Shown: positions 36,832 through 49,916 of the stretch, piece after piece
Layout of the letters: every line of letters begins with the position of its first letter
How positions within the stretch are numbered: position 1 is the stretch's first letter
Source of the DNA: Azadirachta indica
Lineage: Eukaryota > Streptophyta > Magnoliopsida > Sapindales > Meliaceae
NCBI GenBank assembly: GCA_022749755.1
Contig: CM040445.1
Coordinates: forward strand, 7,647,182-7,711,181
Direction of reading: 5' to 3'
DNA length: 64,000 bases
Position numbers and translations under genes: made by a program
Notes under the pieces: generated by a model
The model's database searches: none
Seen by the model: only the letters and a program-made list of their open reading frames with translations
What the model was told of the DNA's origin: nothing

Positions 36832-38587
36832 ATGTCCACAGAAAACCAAGAAGAACGGCGATTACTACAAGAACCGCCAGTTGTTTTAATGCACCGCATT
36901 CCAGCCTTCCAGCTTCCTTTCGCCGGCGTTAGGACTCACTTCACTTTCTTCGACCCGCTCCTCCACTCGCCCGAGTCCACTCAGTCCTTCCTCTCTCGCC
37001 ATGCTACTTCTATACGCGCCCTCCTCTGCGTGGGTCCCGCTCCCGTCACCTCCGGGACTCTTGACCTTCTTCCCGCCTTGGAATTAGTCGTGGGTTCCAG
37101 CGCAGGACTTGACCACATTGACCTCCAGGAGTGTCGCCGACGTGGCATTCTCGTGACTAATGCTGGTGCCGCCTTTTCAGAGGATGTTGCCGATTATGCT
37201 GTCGCTCTATTGATTGACGTCCTGAGGAGCATTTCCGGCGGTGATCGGTTTGTTCGGTCCGGGTTGTGGCTCAAAAACGGGGAATATCCTCTTGGGTCAA
37301 CGGTATGGTTTTGTGATTTAAATTGACTGTTTATTGTTCAAGTCTGTTCATTATCATTCCTATGGTTCTGATATTTAGAAGGACTGCTGCTACATATTGA
37401 TATCGTAAAATATGATTGCATATCGAATTTAATCTGAATAGATTAAAGGAAAATAAGCGTTTTTTTCCTGGTTCTTTAAATTTCAAATGATTAAGGAGTT
37501 TAAGGAGAAAGGATTAGATTAGTATCGAATCGTTCGGTGATTTTAGAGCGTGTGCTCCTACTCACTTTTGAATATGGATTTCATCCCTGAATTTATGTGT
37601 GAGGAATTGTAAGAGTATATTGCGTCCAAAGTAGTAAATGAAATTTGATTGAAATGATAAATAGAATTGGTGTTAAATCATATCCTGATTTCCAGCTTGC
37701 GAGTGTTTTTGGTGAAATCATTGTCAGAAATTGGATTTTTAGGGTACGCAATTACTTTCCTCTTGAGTGTAAATATCAAGTTGATTTTCCTTGGTGAATA
37801 GTCTGTGATTGAAGATGTAGTGGTTTTCATTGCAATCGATCTATGTGATTAAAAATTGGATGTTGTCAATTAAGGCTCATTTATGTGGATTGCATGAGGG
37901 TTAGTATCTAGACTAAGCATTCAATACAATACCAACCCGTCCACTTTCTTTTATGATAATTCATTTTTTAACAGGCATCAATTTTTGTCTTTCTTCGCTG
38001 GATGTATCTCAAAGTATTATACAGCATTACATTAGTTCTTACATACAATGTATCAATTGCAGTTGAGAGGAAAGCGAATTGGGATTGTTGGACTGGGAAG
38101 CATAGGCTCTGAAGTTGCAAAACGACTTGTGGCCTTTGGCTGTAGTATTGCATACACATCAAGAAGGAAGAAGTCTGCTGTCTCATATCCATTTTATGCA
38201 AACATCTGCGACCTTGCAGCTGATAGCAATGTCCTCATTGTTTGTTGTTCTCTGACTAAAGAAACTCACCATATGATTAACAAAGATGTCATGAAAGCAC
38301 TTGGAAAGGAAGGCGTGATTATAAATGTTGGGCGTGGTGCTCTTGTTGATGAGAAGGAGCTGGTGCAGTTTTTGAAGCGAGGGGAGATTGGTGGAGCAGG
38401 TCTTGATGTGTTTGAGAACGAACCCAATGTACCGAAAGAATTGTTTACTTTCGATAATGTTGTATTGTCTCCTCATGTTTCTGTGGTGACCCCAGAATCA
38501 TTTGCAGCATTGGAGGAAGTGGTCATAGGTAATTTGGAGGCATTTTTCTCAAATAAACCTTTGCTGTCACCTGTCCAGCTTGACTGA
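36832..38587 (+). CDS. HPR3: Glyoxylate/hydroxypyruvate reductase, HPR3 type (2 exons, 331 aa)
   Basis: Exons 36832-37302 and 38063-38587 join in phase 0 (GTATGG donor, TTGCAG acceptor). The protein belongs to the D-isomer-specific 2-hydroxyacid dehydrogenases, which reduce glyoxylate, hydroxypyruvate or hydroxyphenylpyruvate with NAD(P)H. The nucleotide-binding loop GLGSIG is at residues 167-172. The catalytic set is R248 (NVGRGALVDE), E277 (FENEP) and H295 (SPHVS), with the 29- and 18-residue spacings usual for the family. No obvious targeting signal is seen, and it ends SPVQLD, as HPR3 proteins do, without a peroxisomal SKL. The start ATG at 36832 gives a length close to the family's 313-325. 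In plants HPR3 acts beside peroxisomal HPR1 in photorespiration and in tyrosine-derived metabolism; which substrate this copy prefers cannot be read here. A dead tandem copy follows 245 bp downstream. Confidence 0.94.
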
Positions 38588-38831
38588 AGCTGAAGAAACT
38601 TATGACAGGGAATGGTTTATTAACTTAACATTAAAGGATTCAAGAAATCAAGAGTACAAATCAATTTCATGTTGATGTTGAATTACAACAAAATCACTTG
38701 TATCTCTTGCAGACGTTTGTTGAAATTTCTCGTGTTATAATATGATAAAAGCAAGATTATACATAAGAGTTTCTGAATACAAAAAATAAGACGTCAAAGC
38801 AAGCCAAGCCCGACCCATAAGCAAAAGGTCA

Positions 38832-40433
38832 ATGGGTACAGTCACAGTCAGAGAGCAGGATCCTCTTCCTCTGGTGCCGGTTCACCGACCTCCATCCTTT
38901 CACTTCCCGTTTAAAGACCGTTTATCAACTCAGTTCAACCTCCTCGACCCGCTTGACTCACCCGAATCAACTGACTCCTGCTCTTCCATCATCTACCGCC
39001 ACGCCCATTCCATTCGCGTCCTACCCCACCCCCATCTCGGCCGACCTTCTAGCCCTCCTCCCAGCGTTACAACTCATCGTCGGCTCCAGCGTCGGCGTTG
39101 ACCACGTTGATCTCCATGTCTGCCGCCAACGCTGGCGTTGCATTCGCCGAGGATGTCGCTGACTTAGCTGTCGGCGTCTTGATTGATGTTTTACGAAGAA
39201 TTTCTTCCGCTAACCGGTTCGTTCGGGCTGGCTTGTGGTCAAAAACTGGAGATTACCCTCTTGGCTTTAAGGTTTAATCTTAGTCACTTTCTTAGTTGCG
39301 TTGTGTTCTAATGCCAATTTCGTTCGATTTTATTTTATTTGTTAAATTGTATTGAAGAAGATTAACTGAGAAGAAAGATAGAAGTTTTTTCATTGATGCT
39401 TAAGTTACTAACTGGATTGATTGGATAAATATTATCTAATCTCATGGTTGGTAATCGTCAACCTTAAACTCTGTGTTAAGTGTCAACATGCCTGTAAGAC
39501 CCCGTTTTCTGTTGCTTTGTTAATGTTTGTGCTTCTGTAGTCTCCGTTTCATGCATGGTTTCTGTTGTTTTTAAAGCTTCTGAACTCTGAAGGGAGACTT
39601 CATGTACATACAAGGATGGGTAACAAGTAGTGGATCTTGAAACCTGATTATTCAGGTGGCGAGTAATCTTAATATGTTCTTGACTTCAAGTAATGAATTG
39701 GGAGGGATTTAGGCGAGCTCATTCTCATTCTCTTCGATTGTTATGTTTAACATGAGAACTATGCGGCCACCTTTTTTTCATAACAATATTAATTTTAGAT
39801 AGGGCACTTCTTGTTCATGTTCTGGATTATATGATGCAGACTTCTTGATAGAATTCAACATGATTTTACGCTAGTTAAACAATATGATTATGAAGCTAGT
39901 GTTGCAGGTAGGAGGAAAGCGAGTTGGGATTGTGGGGCTAGGAAATATTGTCTCTAAAGTTGCAAAAAGGCTTCAGGGTTTCAGCTGTATTATTTCTTAC
40001 AACTCAAGAACGAAGAAACCAACCGTTCCATTCCCTTACTATGCAACCGTCAATGAACTTGCTGTGAATAGTGATGTTCTTGTTGTTTGTTGCGCACTCA
40101 CTGTAAGAAACTCACCACATAATTAACAAGGATGTCATGACGGCCCTGGGAAAGGAAGGAATGATAATCAATGTTGGACGCGGGGCTCTTATTGATGAGA
40201 AGGAAATGGTGCAGTTTTTGGTCCAATGAGAGATTGGTGGTGTTGGTCTTGATGTGTTTGAGAATGAACCTGATGTTCCCAAAGAGCTATTTCAATTGGA
40301 TAATGTTGTGTTATCTCCTCATTGTGCCGTTACCACCCCAGAATGCTTTGATGCATTGGAGGAGCTGATTGTATACTACCTAAAGGCTTTCTTTTCAAAT
40401 AAACCCCTGCAATCACTGGTCAGTCTTGACTGA
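38832..40433 (+). pseudogene. Tandem HPR3 pseudogene
   Basis: The copy keeps the two-exon structure (about 38832-39271 and 39908-40433, intron with GT-AG ends) and the C-terminal ...SNKPLQSLVSLD, so it came from DNA duplication, not from mRNA. Lesions against the intact gene: a frameshift near 39020, after HAHSIRV; loss of about 20 nt after 39127, removing the codons between CR and NAG; the last Gly of the coenzyme loop changed (GLGNIV in place of GLGNIG, near 39945); a one-base insertion near 40103; and an in-frame TGA at 40227-40229. The catalytic NVGRGALIDE, FENEP and SPH motifs are still readable in the fragments. No functional enzyme is expected. Confidence 0.93.
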
Positions 40434-41331
40434 AGGGGCTATACGATCCATTCATGCAAGGGTTTCACCAAAAGTCATCATCTCATGTTGAGATGTTGAC
40501 GTGGTTTATTATTCCAAACTTGTAGCTAGAATGGATGATTCACCAATTTACAACATTTTGAGCTGGAATGAAGACTTTTTTCAGAATCCAAACAAGTGAA
40601 TTTGCTGCTGATCATTGCTTTATTTCTAGAAATGCATGATATGATAATATGGCTCGTGCTATGCTGGTATTTTCTTCTGTTACCTGTTCTAGTTGTATTT
40701 TATGTTAACATCCAAACCTCTGTATCTGTATTGTGTGCTAATGTATGTATATATTTCTTCTGCATCATGGAAAGAAGGATAAGGGATTACTGTGTGACAA
40801 CCTGCTCTGCGTTTTATCCAACCAACTTACTTAATGTGTAAAAGAATATTTTAACATGTGTATATTTTTAATTACAATTAATTAAAATTTATTTATTAAT
40901 TGCCAATAATACATAAAATGAAGAGACCTGGTGTCAATTCTGCATTCTAGGAGGTCGATTAGTAAATTATATAGGTGTGCATTTCATATGTGAAAGTCAG
41001 CACGCTCGGACGGTAGAGACTCTTCACTGTTTACCTTCTGATTAAATGTCTATACCACCGATTGACCCTTGGTAAGAAAAAAGACAAATAATTCAGGTAC
41101 TAAAGTATATATCATTATAAGATAAGAGGTAGCTGAAAAGGCGACATAATCAGTCTTTTATTATTCAAAAGAACTGGTATACGGGAATCACAGGGTGAAA
41201 ACTATGGGCCACAGCTGCAGCCATAGCAGAAGCATCAACAGAGAGTCCCCAGTACTTTTAAAATTATTCTCATTGCCATCAAAGAAACATGAAAACAAAT
41301 AACACAAATAGCATGTCAATGCAAGTACTAG
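40434..41331. other. Convergent spacer between the HPR3 pseudogene and ANS
   Basis: Contains the 3' flank of the pseudogene and, next to 41331, the 3' untranslated region of minus-strand ANS. The open frame at 40596-40841 has no family resemblance. Confidence 0.6.
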
Positions 41332-42790
<1,459 letters not shown>

Positions 42791-42859
42791 TTATGTGATT
42801 ATCGTGGAATGGAAAAAATATGTGCATGGATAGTGTAAGAGATAAAGGTTACGTAGGCC

Positions 42860-42980
42860 TTTTATAGGGATTTTGTTCAGCCTAAATGTAGACGAAAAAA
42901 AAAAAAGTGTGGAGGATTTTCCTTGTGCATGCAGTCAAAATAGCAACTAACAAAGAAAAAGAAAGCAGCTGCAGCACGTG
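42860..42980 (-). promoter_or_regulatory. ANS promoter: TATA box and G-box
   Basis: On the minus strand TATAAAA lies at 42866-42860, 82 bp before the ATG, with a TACGTA core at about 42850-42855 just downstream. A palindromic CACGTG (G-box) is at 42975-42980, about 110 bp upstream of the TATA box. bHLH partners of the MYB-bHLH-WDR complex bind such boxes; the link is inferred. Confidence 0.65.
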
Positions 42981-43507
42981 CTGAGCTGCCTCTACTCAAA
43001 CCCATAGCCAATATACAAACACGGTAATGCAGAACAGCTAAGTTGACTGGAAGATCCGAGCACGAGGTTTTTCCTCCTCTAACTGTCGTCCAAGAAAACA
43101 CAAAACAACACATTCATTAATTCATCCATTTATTGATTCTTAATCAATACTACTAGTGCTACATATTTCACTTAACTTGCAAGATATAGTTAATCCTATA
43201 AATGAAAGACTGAAACACAACCACGTATGTCATAGGTTTTGTTAAATTTTCCCTCTTAATTAAGAACAACTTTTAGCCACATATGTTGCTTGTAAGACGC
43301 ATACATACTTCTGGAAATGAATATGAGTCTTAATCTATGAACACTTGTTGGCTTGACAAATTGAATTAAAAAAATCAAAGTATATGTTTTGGGTTCATAA
43401 TTGTGACCATGACTCTTAATCTAAGAACACATTTTAACTTAGAAAAATAAAACACATATTTTATTTGAATTCTTCTATTATTTAACTGAATAAGTTTATA
43501 TAAAATA
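42981..43507. other. Distal ANS upstream region
   Basis: No gene or clear repeat; AT-rich. Confidence 0.5.
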
Positions 43508-44540
43508 AGGACAAATAACATCTGAACCCCTACTCTATTATTTGAATGACATCTACACTTTCACTTCGAAAATAATTGTCAAATATATTCTTTTTACTAA
43601 TTTTTTTTGTTAAAATTAACTGTTGATTGGTTCAATAATAAAAATATCCCCTGACCTTTATTTGATCAATATAATAACATAAATACACTTTTTTTATAAT
43701 TTTTATTTATTTTTTAGTTAAATAAATTAATTATATGAAGACAATTTTATTTCAACTAAAAATGAAGAGTTTAATTTCTTTTTCAGTTTTTTTTTCTCAT
43801 TCTTTATTTTAAAGGTTTTTATCATTTTTAATTTTTAATTTTAAAGCTTTCATATTGTTTTTTTTTTAACTTTTTTCACCCAATCCTTAATTAAAACAAC
43901 ACTTATATATTAGGAAATAATAATCATAAATTCACTAAGTGATAAGAAAAATGGTCAAATAACATAAAATAACTAAAAATAATGATATTTTTTATGTTTA
44001 AGGTGAATTTTTTTAATATATATTCGATTTTTTTAATAAATGCCATTATTTTTAATTATTTTTTTATGTTGTTTGACTATTTTTATTGTCCTTATTGAAT
44101 TTATGATTATTATTTGTTAACATATGATTGTTGTTTTAATTATAAATTATGGTAAAAAATAAAAAGTGAAAATTGAATAAAAAAGTAGAAACTTTAAAGT
44201 CAAAAATAAAAAAAGGAAGGTGAAAATTTTAAAATAAAAAAATATAATTGAAAATAGATTAAATATATACTTTTTTAATTGAAATTAAATTGTCTTTATA
44301 TAAATAATTTATGTAACTTAAAATCAACTAAAAATTACCAAAAAAAAAAAAGATACTTATGGCATTGTATTGGTCAAAGAAAGGTCATAAGAATATTTTT
44401 GTCATTAAATCAATCAAGCTGAGTCAACAGTTAATTTTATAGAAAAATTAAAAGAAGAGGTGTGTTTCACAATTATTTTTAAAATAGAAGTGTAGATATC
44501 ATTCAAATAATAAAGTGAGAATTTAAATGTTATTTGCCCT
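43508..44540. mobile_element. Foldback (palindromic) DNA element, about 1.03 kb
   Basis: The two halves are inverted copies almost to the centre near 44010. Tips agga/gcaaataacat; inner matches include ttattatttgaatga(c/t)at, aaaattaactgttga, and at the middle aataataatcataaattca. TAAATA-type bases (taaaata at 43501-43507, and at 44540-44546) flank it, a possible 6-7-bp target duplication. No coding capacity. Confidence 0.82.
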
Positions 44541-47500
44541 AAAATAAAATGTACATGACTTGAGATCTATCTATATAATAAAACTTAACTAGAAAGTAGA
44601 ATTATTTTCCATTCTTCATATTGTTGACATTAATAAAATTTATAGTATTTATTAAAAAAAAAATCTAATACAATATTTTTTTTAAGTTAGTTCATCCTAG
44701 GATATTATTGATTGGTTTAGGTCATCTTTAAATTTGACTATATTTAGTCCCAAACTTTTGCGGACAGTGTTGGAGTAAATTTTTCAGACTTACAATAATC
44801 TCAACTCTCTATTTCAGTTTAAATTTCAGACTTTAATTTATAGACGATGTTGGGACAACTTTATAATAATCTCAACCTCCAACTCCAAAAAGAGTATCAA
44901 TAAATTGTATGCATAGTTATGAAATATTGAAAAGAATTTAGAAAGTAATGAATTTCAAGTTTTCCAATGAAATGTAAAATCAAATAAAGAAACAAACAAA
45001 AATACCAATTACATTTGCACTAAAAGAAATTAAAACTTAGAAATTAGTTAGAAAATAACTGAAAAAAAATTAACCATCAGTCTTTCTTCTTCTCCCTCTT
45101 TTCTCTGTATCCTCTTAAACCAAACCACAAAAGGACTATTTTTCTCATCAAAACTCCCTCTTCAGTGCGATTTCTTCATCTTTTTTTACTATTTTTTGCT
45201 GTTCTCTCCTTAATAAATATAAATTTTCACCTAAATCTATATTTATGGTGAATTATTTTCATTTTAGAAAGAGATTTTTCCTCTAATATTGGTTTATTTT
45301 CACTTAAATTTAGATTTGTGATGATTTTATTGTTATTTTTTGTTTAATTATATTGTTATGGTGACGTTATCTTACAAATTTGAAAGGTTAAAGGTTTATT
45401 TGACAAGATCTAAAAGATACAAAGTTTTAGATCTGAAAGATTTTACGGTATATAAAGGTTATTATAGAAGATGTGTTGTAGCAAGGATTAAGTAAATATA
45501 CAAAAATTGTGAAAAATGAATAAAAAGAGCCGTTGAAAAAATTCCGACAAAGGTCTTTTTGAAAATCCCTCTTTTTTTAAATTAAAATATTTCTTTTCAA
45601 TTATAAACTTCAAATAAGATGATGTTAAAATTAATTTTTTTATGATTGCCGGCAAATTGGATAATTTTTCTGATTTTTATATTGTAATAGATCTCTGTAA
45701 TTTATTAAGAATATTGGGCATAAATCTGTGTGCGTCTGTAACCACACATGTAATATATGCTCTGTGAATGAAAAGTTTTCGTACGTCTAAAATTGGAAAA
45801 TAACTAAGGAAATATCGTACACACAAATGTCACACAAAAATAAGGCATGCAATAATTGTGGTCAGAATTGCTCGTGGTTTGGGCAAGAAGGAGGCCTACG
45901 CGGATGCAAATGTTTTAACTCTCAACTACCAAAGCACGTTTCATCTAACCCCCTCCCTCAGCCCATGCATGTCATCATCAGGCAATAATATTATACATCT
46001 CAAATTTTTATTTTAAATAATATAAAATAAATTATATATTTTTACAACTTTTAAAATTATTTATTATGCTATTAATTTCATTATTTGTACGATGAATTTA
46101 AAGGAAAAAAGGTTGTGATATGTAAGATTACGCTTCGAATACTTGAGCGTTTAGTGTCATTTTCAAAGTTGTTGCATGTCGTAATCAGTGATCATGTGGA
46201 TTTCACTTTCGCATTTGATTGGTATTTTTTTTCTTGTCCTATTTTGTTTTGGATAATTGATGTCGGTTGTCTCGAAAATTTATTTTTAAAAAAATGAATT
46301 CAATAATATGTGGCATTCATAATGTAACTAGTAGTAAACATTTGTAATGAAGAAAATTCATTATGCTAATTAATGAATGTGACATCATTTAATTATTATA
46401 TCATTTGAAATATGTATTTTTAAATAAATTTCGAGAGGTCCCTAAATCAATAAATATTATATTTAACTACAAAATTTTTTAAAGATATCATATAACTAGT
46501 CTTCCATTAATTATATTCCACCCTTAATCCGATGAAAAAGAGTTTAATTTTTTAGTTTTTAAACTAGGTTAGAGATGGGGAATTCATTTTGTTACTTCTT
46601 AAACATTATATAGTTGCATCCATGCCGTTAGATATTGGGAAACCATTTTCCTACTTCTCAAATATTATATAGTTGCCATCCAAGTATAGCTAGGTGGTAA
46701 AACAATGTTCTCTTCAAAGAAGGACGTGTATTCTAGTCTTATATATGACAAGAACCTTTCCCACAATTGTGAAATTTTTCAATAAAAATGTAAGTTTTTG
46801 AGGGCGGTTACTACAAATATTGTACTTAGATATCTACATTCTGAATAATTGTTATCAAAAAAAGTAAACGAATAAGTTAGATAGATGTTTTTAACCATAC
46901 TATAGACATTGCACATAAAAATGTACGTTATAAACGATTGCTATCACAAAAAACAAACAAATAACCTACTTAAATGTTTTAAACCACATGAATTACATGA
47001 ACTAATTCATAATTTACTTACTTTAAATAAGAGAATATTAAATTTTAAACAAAAATAAAAAATTTAATACTTATTTTATTTGACTTTTTTGTTAGTCAAA
47101 ATTATTTTTTTAACAATAAAAGTTATTTTTAAATTTTTAAATGTCTTGTTTAATAGTTATTAAAAAAAATTTTGAAAATTAAAAAGGTCACTTTCTTTCA
47201 ATTTAAAAAATCTTATAATTTAATTTTTTAATAGTAGAATTTTTTTAATTTTTTAAAAAAAATAAAATTATTTAAAATACTATTAATTTAATTTAAAATT
47301 TTATATTATTTTTTTAAAATTGAATATTAAAAATTTATTTATTAAAATAATTATTTAAATTTTCTCAAAAATTATTTATGACAATTAAAGGATTAATAAA
47401 TTTTTATTAAAAATTTTATTTATAAATGTTATAATAATAAAAGTTTATTTAAAAAAATTTTATTTAAAAAATTATACAAAACAGACATTAATGTTTAACA

Positions 47501-49560
47501 ACTAAAATTTCTCACCTCCGTCTATTTTTTTTTTTTAAATATGTAACAACACAAATTTACATGACTTGCCTACTTTTCTGGTGTGGTTTTTAATAGTTTA
47601 GTACATGTTTAACGTTTTTCCATCTATTCAAAATTCATGTACTTTTACAAGCGACCACTTTCTATCACTTCGAGAAGTCACAAACCTTCAAGAATTTTGA
47701 TTTCTTTATTTTTAATTTAATTTTTTGGCCTGCAATATAAGTCATCAAGAGTGGAAAGGAGGTAGGCGCTCCGTGTGAAATTCAACTTTCAGTCAACTTT
47801 ATAAAGTATTTCTATCATTATTTTTTCTTTTTATTAATGTAGTTTCTTTTTTTAAATCTAAAGTTTAAATGAATCCTAATTTCAAATAATAAAAATATAA
47901 TTAAATAAATTTAATTTATTTAAATATTTTTTTGTAAGTATTAAGTCAAAAAATTTATTCTGTTTTATTGAGATGTAATAATTAATTGTTTTAGTGTCAA
48001 GTTGAAGAGTAAATATTTTCAAGCCATCTTAATAATAAAGATAAAATTATATTTAAATTTTAGGTAAAAAAATACATTAAAAGAAATAAGTTTCATATGT
48101 AACTTAAAATATAGATGACTTTATAGAGTATTTAAATTAGATATAACATAAATAACATAGTTGAAATATGCAATATTAAACTTTATTTTAAAGAAAATTT
48201 CTAAGTCAAGTTGAATTTTCATTGAAAAGAAATTTTCAAGTCAATTTGAACCTCATCTTATTTTCTTTGTGTCATAATTATTTTATTTTATTTTCAGATT
48301 GAAATTTTTGAAAAATTGATCATTACGAGTTTTATAACCAACTTGATTCCCATTGAAATTGAAATGAATTAATATAAGAATAAAATAAAATATTGATAGA
48401 ATTAGCTTGAAGAATAAGCTTCTTCGTTTGAAATCACAAGTATCAAACATTTTATGTTAGATTGACCCATTTATTTTTCTTTAGAACGAACAGACATGCA
48501 ATTAAAAATAAATCAAACATGATATTTGTTTTGGACCTTTATATTTATATTTGTGGGTATAAATTAATAAATTATCATTTAAATTAATATGCATTATTTG
48601 ACATAATTTTTTTTTTAATTTTTTACTCTTAAGATTATATATATTCTTACACCATATTTATTAATTATTATATTCAAACACCTTCAATGCTTAAAATTAA
48701 ATATGATACATGCAATTTAATTTATAATTAGTACACCATAATTAATATATATATCAGAATTTATTTCAATAGTTGCAAGTGTATAAATCCAACAGTTTAT
48801 AAATGAGTGTAAATATATGTGTAAAAGTTTAGAACTGTCAATTCTTTCTTAATTTTTTCACACATATATATATGTGTGTATTAACTTTATACATTTTATT
48901 ATATTATTATAAACAGTTAAATTTAAACACTTTTAACAGTTCATATTACATCTTACATGTATATTAATTGCATATATAAAATTTAATATTAATTATTAAA
49001 AGTGTTTAGATATAATAGTTTACAAATAATCTACGAAAATATGAAAAATCAAGCTGCTGTTAATTCATCTCTTGGGCAATAACTTAGGTGTTCTGTAACA
49101 TGTTTGACGTTCTCAAATTATCACGAGTTATAGTAATAGCAGGAGATTAGGATTTGCTATTTTATGAATGAGATTTCTTACTTCAAATCAAAATCTTTAA
49201 AAACAAAAAAAATTGCTGTTATACCATCTATATATATGTAACTTAGACTAAGATAAAATTTTCTTATTATTTTAATAGAGAAGAGAAAACTACTATGTTC
49301 CTAAAATGTAGTTTAATGTATATCTTAGTTTTACTAGTTTAAAATGTTCCTGTTTAACTCTTAATTTGTTTAATAGGTCGTGTTCTTAATCAGTATTAGT
49401 TTCCCTTAAACCAAAAGATATATTTGGCTAACTCTTAGAGACTCAGTGGTCATTTTTTCTTTCTTTTTTTTTTTCTTTTATCGTGAAGAAAAAAGGCATA
49501 TATTGGGCCGAGAAATGATGAAGCTTGATAAAGGCCCATGAAACCTACCGATAAAACCAG
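44541..49560. other. AT-rich intergenic region
   Basis: No host gene recognised over 5 kb. The open frame at 46085-46297 is not convincing. A possible SINE lies near 46685-46860. A short palindrome cacacatatatatatgtgtg lies at about 48860-48880. A locally GC-richer block at 45860-45970 has no reading frame I can identify. Confidence 0.55.
46685..46860 (+). mobile_element. Possible tRNA-derived SINE
   Basis: A box A-like tagctaggtggt at 46688-46699 and a degenerate box B-like gtattctagtc about 40 bp downstream have tRNA spacing. A poly-A tail and target duplications are not clear. Low confidence. Confidence 0.3.
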
Positions 49561-49593
49561 CCTATTAACAACCCAACAACGGGTCCACCCTCC

Positions 49594-49642
49594 CACGTGA
49601 CCAGCTGGTGCATCCACGTGGGCAATATAAATGTTCCACGTG
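49594..49642. promoter_or_regulatory. Triplet of G-boxes upstream of PGRL1
   Basis: Three perfect CACGTG motifs at 49594-49599, 49615-49620 and 49637-49642, starting 21 and 22 bp apart, about two DNA turns each. Flanks are C-rich (CCCACGTGAC, TCCACGTGGG, TCCACGTGTC). A TATA-like atataaat lies at 49625-49632 between boxes two and three. G-boxes are bound by HY5, PIF and GBF factors, which fits a photosynthesis gene. Confidence 0.7.
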
Positions 49643-49916
49643 TCCACATTTACTGGTTCTATACAACCTACGATGCCAAGCAGATGCTGTTGACATGGCA
49701 GATTTTGTAAGATCAAAATACCCCAACGGACAAAATGCCGTTGCATTTCCCTCCACACACTTGTCAACTGCCTTATCTATTTGATTTTGTTTTGCTCTTT
49801 ACTTTCCCTCCAAACACACGAAAAGATCTCTCTCTATTACCATGCACACACCATCATCACTCTCTATTATCACCTGAAACTACTGCAGGGAGGGATAGAG
49901 TTATCTATTTGATTCA

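Noticed and set aside
46085..46297. 70-codon plus-strand frame as a small secreted or membrane protein gene
   Set aside because: No promoter-like context, no homology recalled, and the length is expected by chance in 5 kb of AT-rich DNA.
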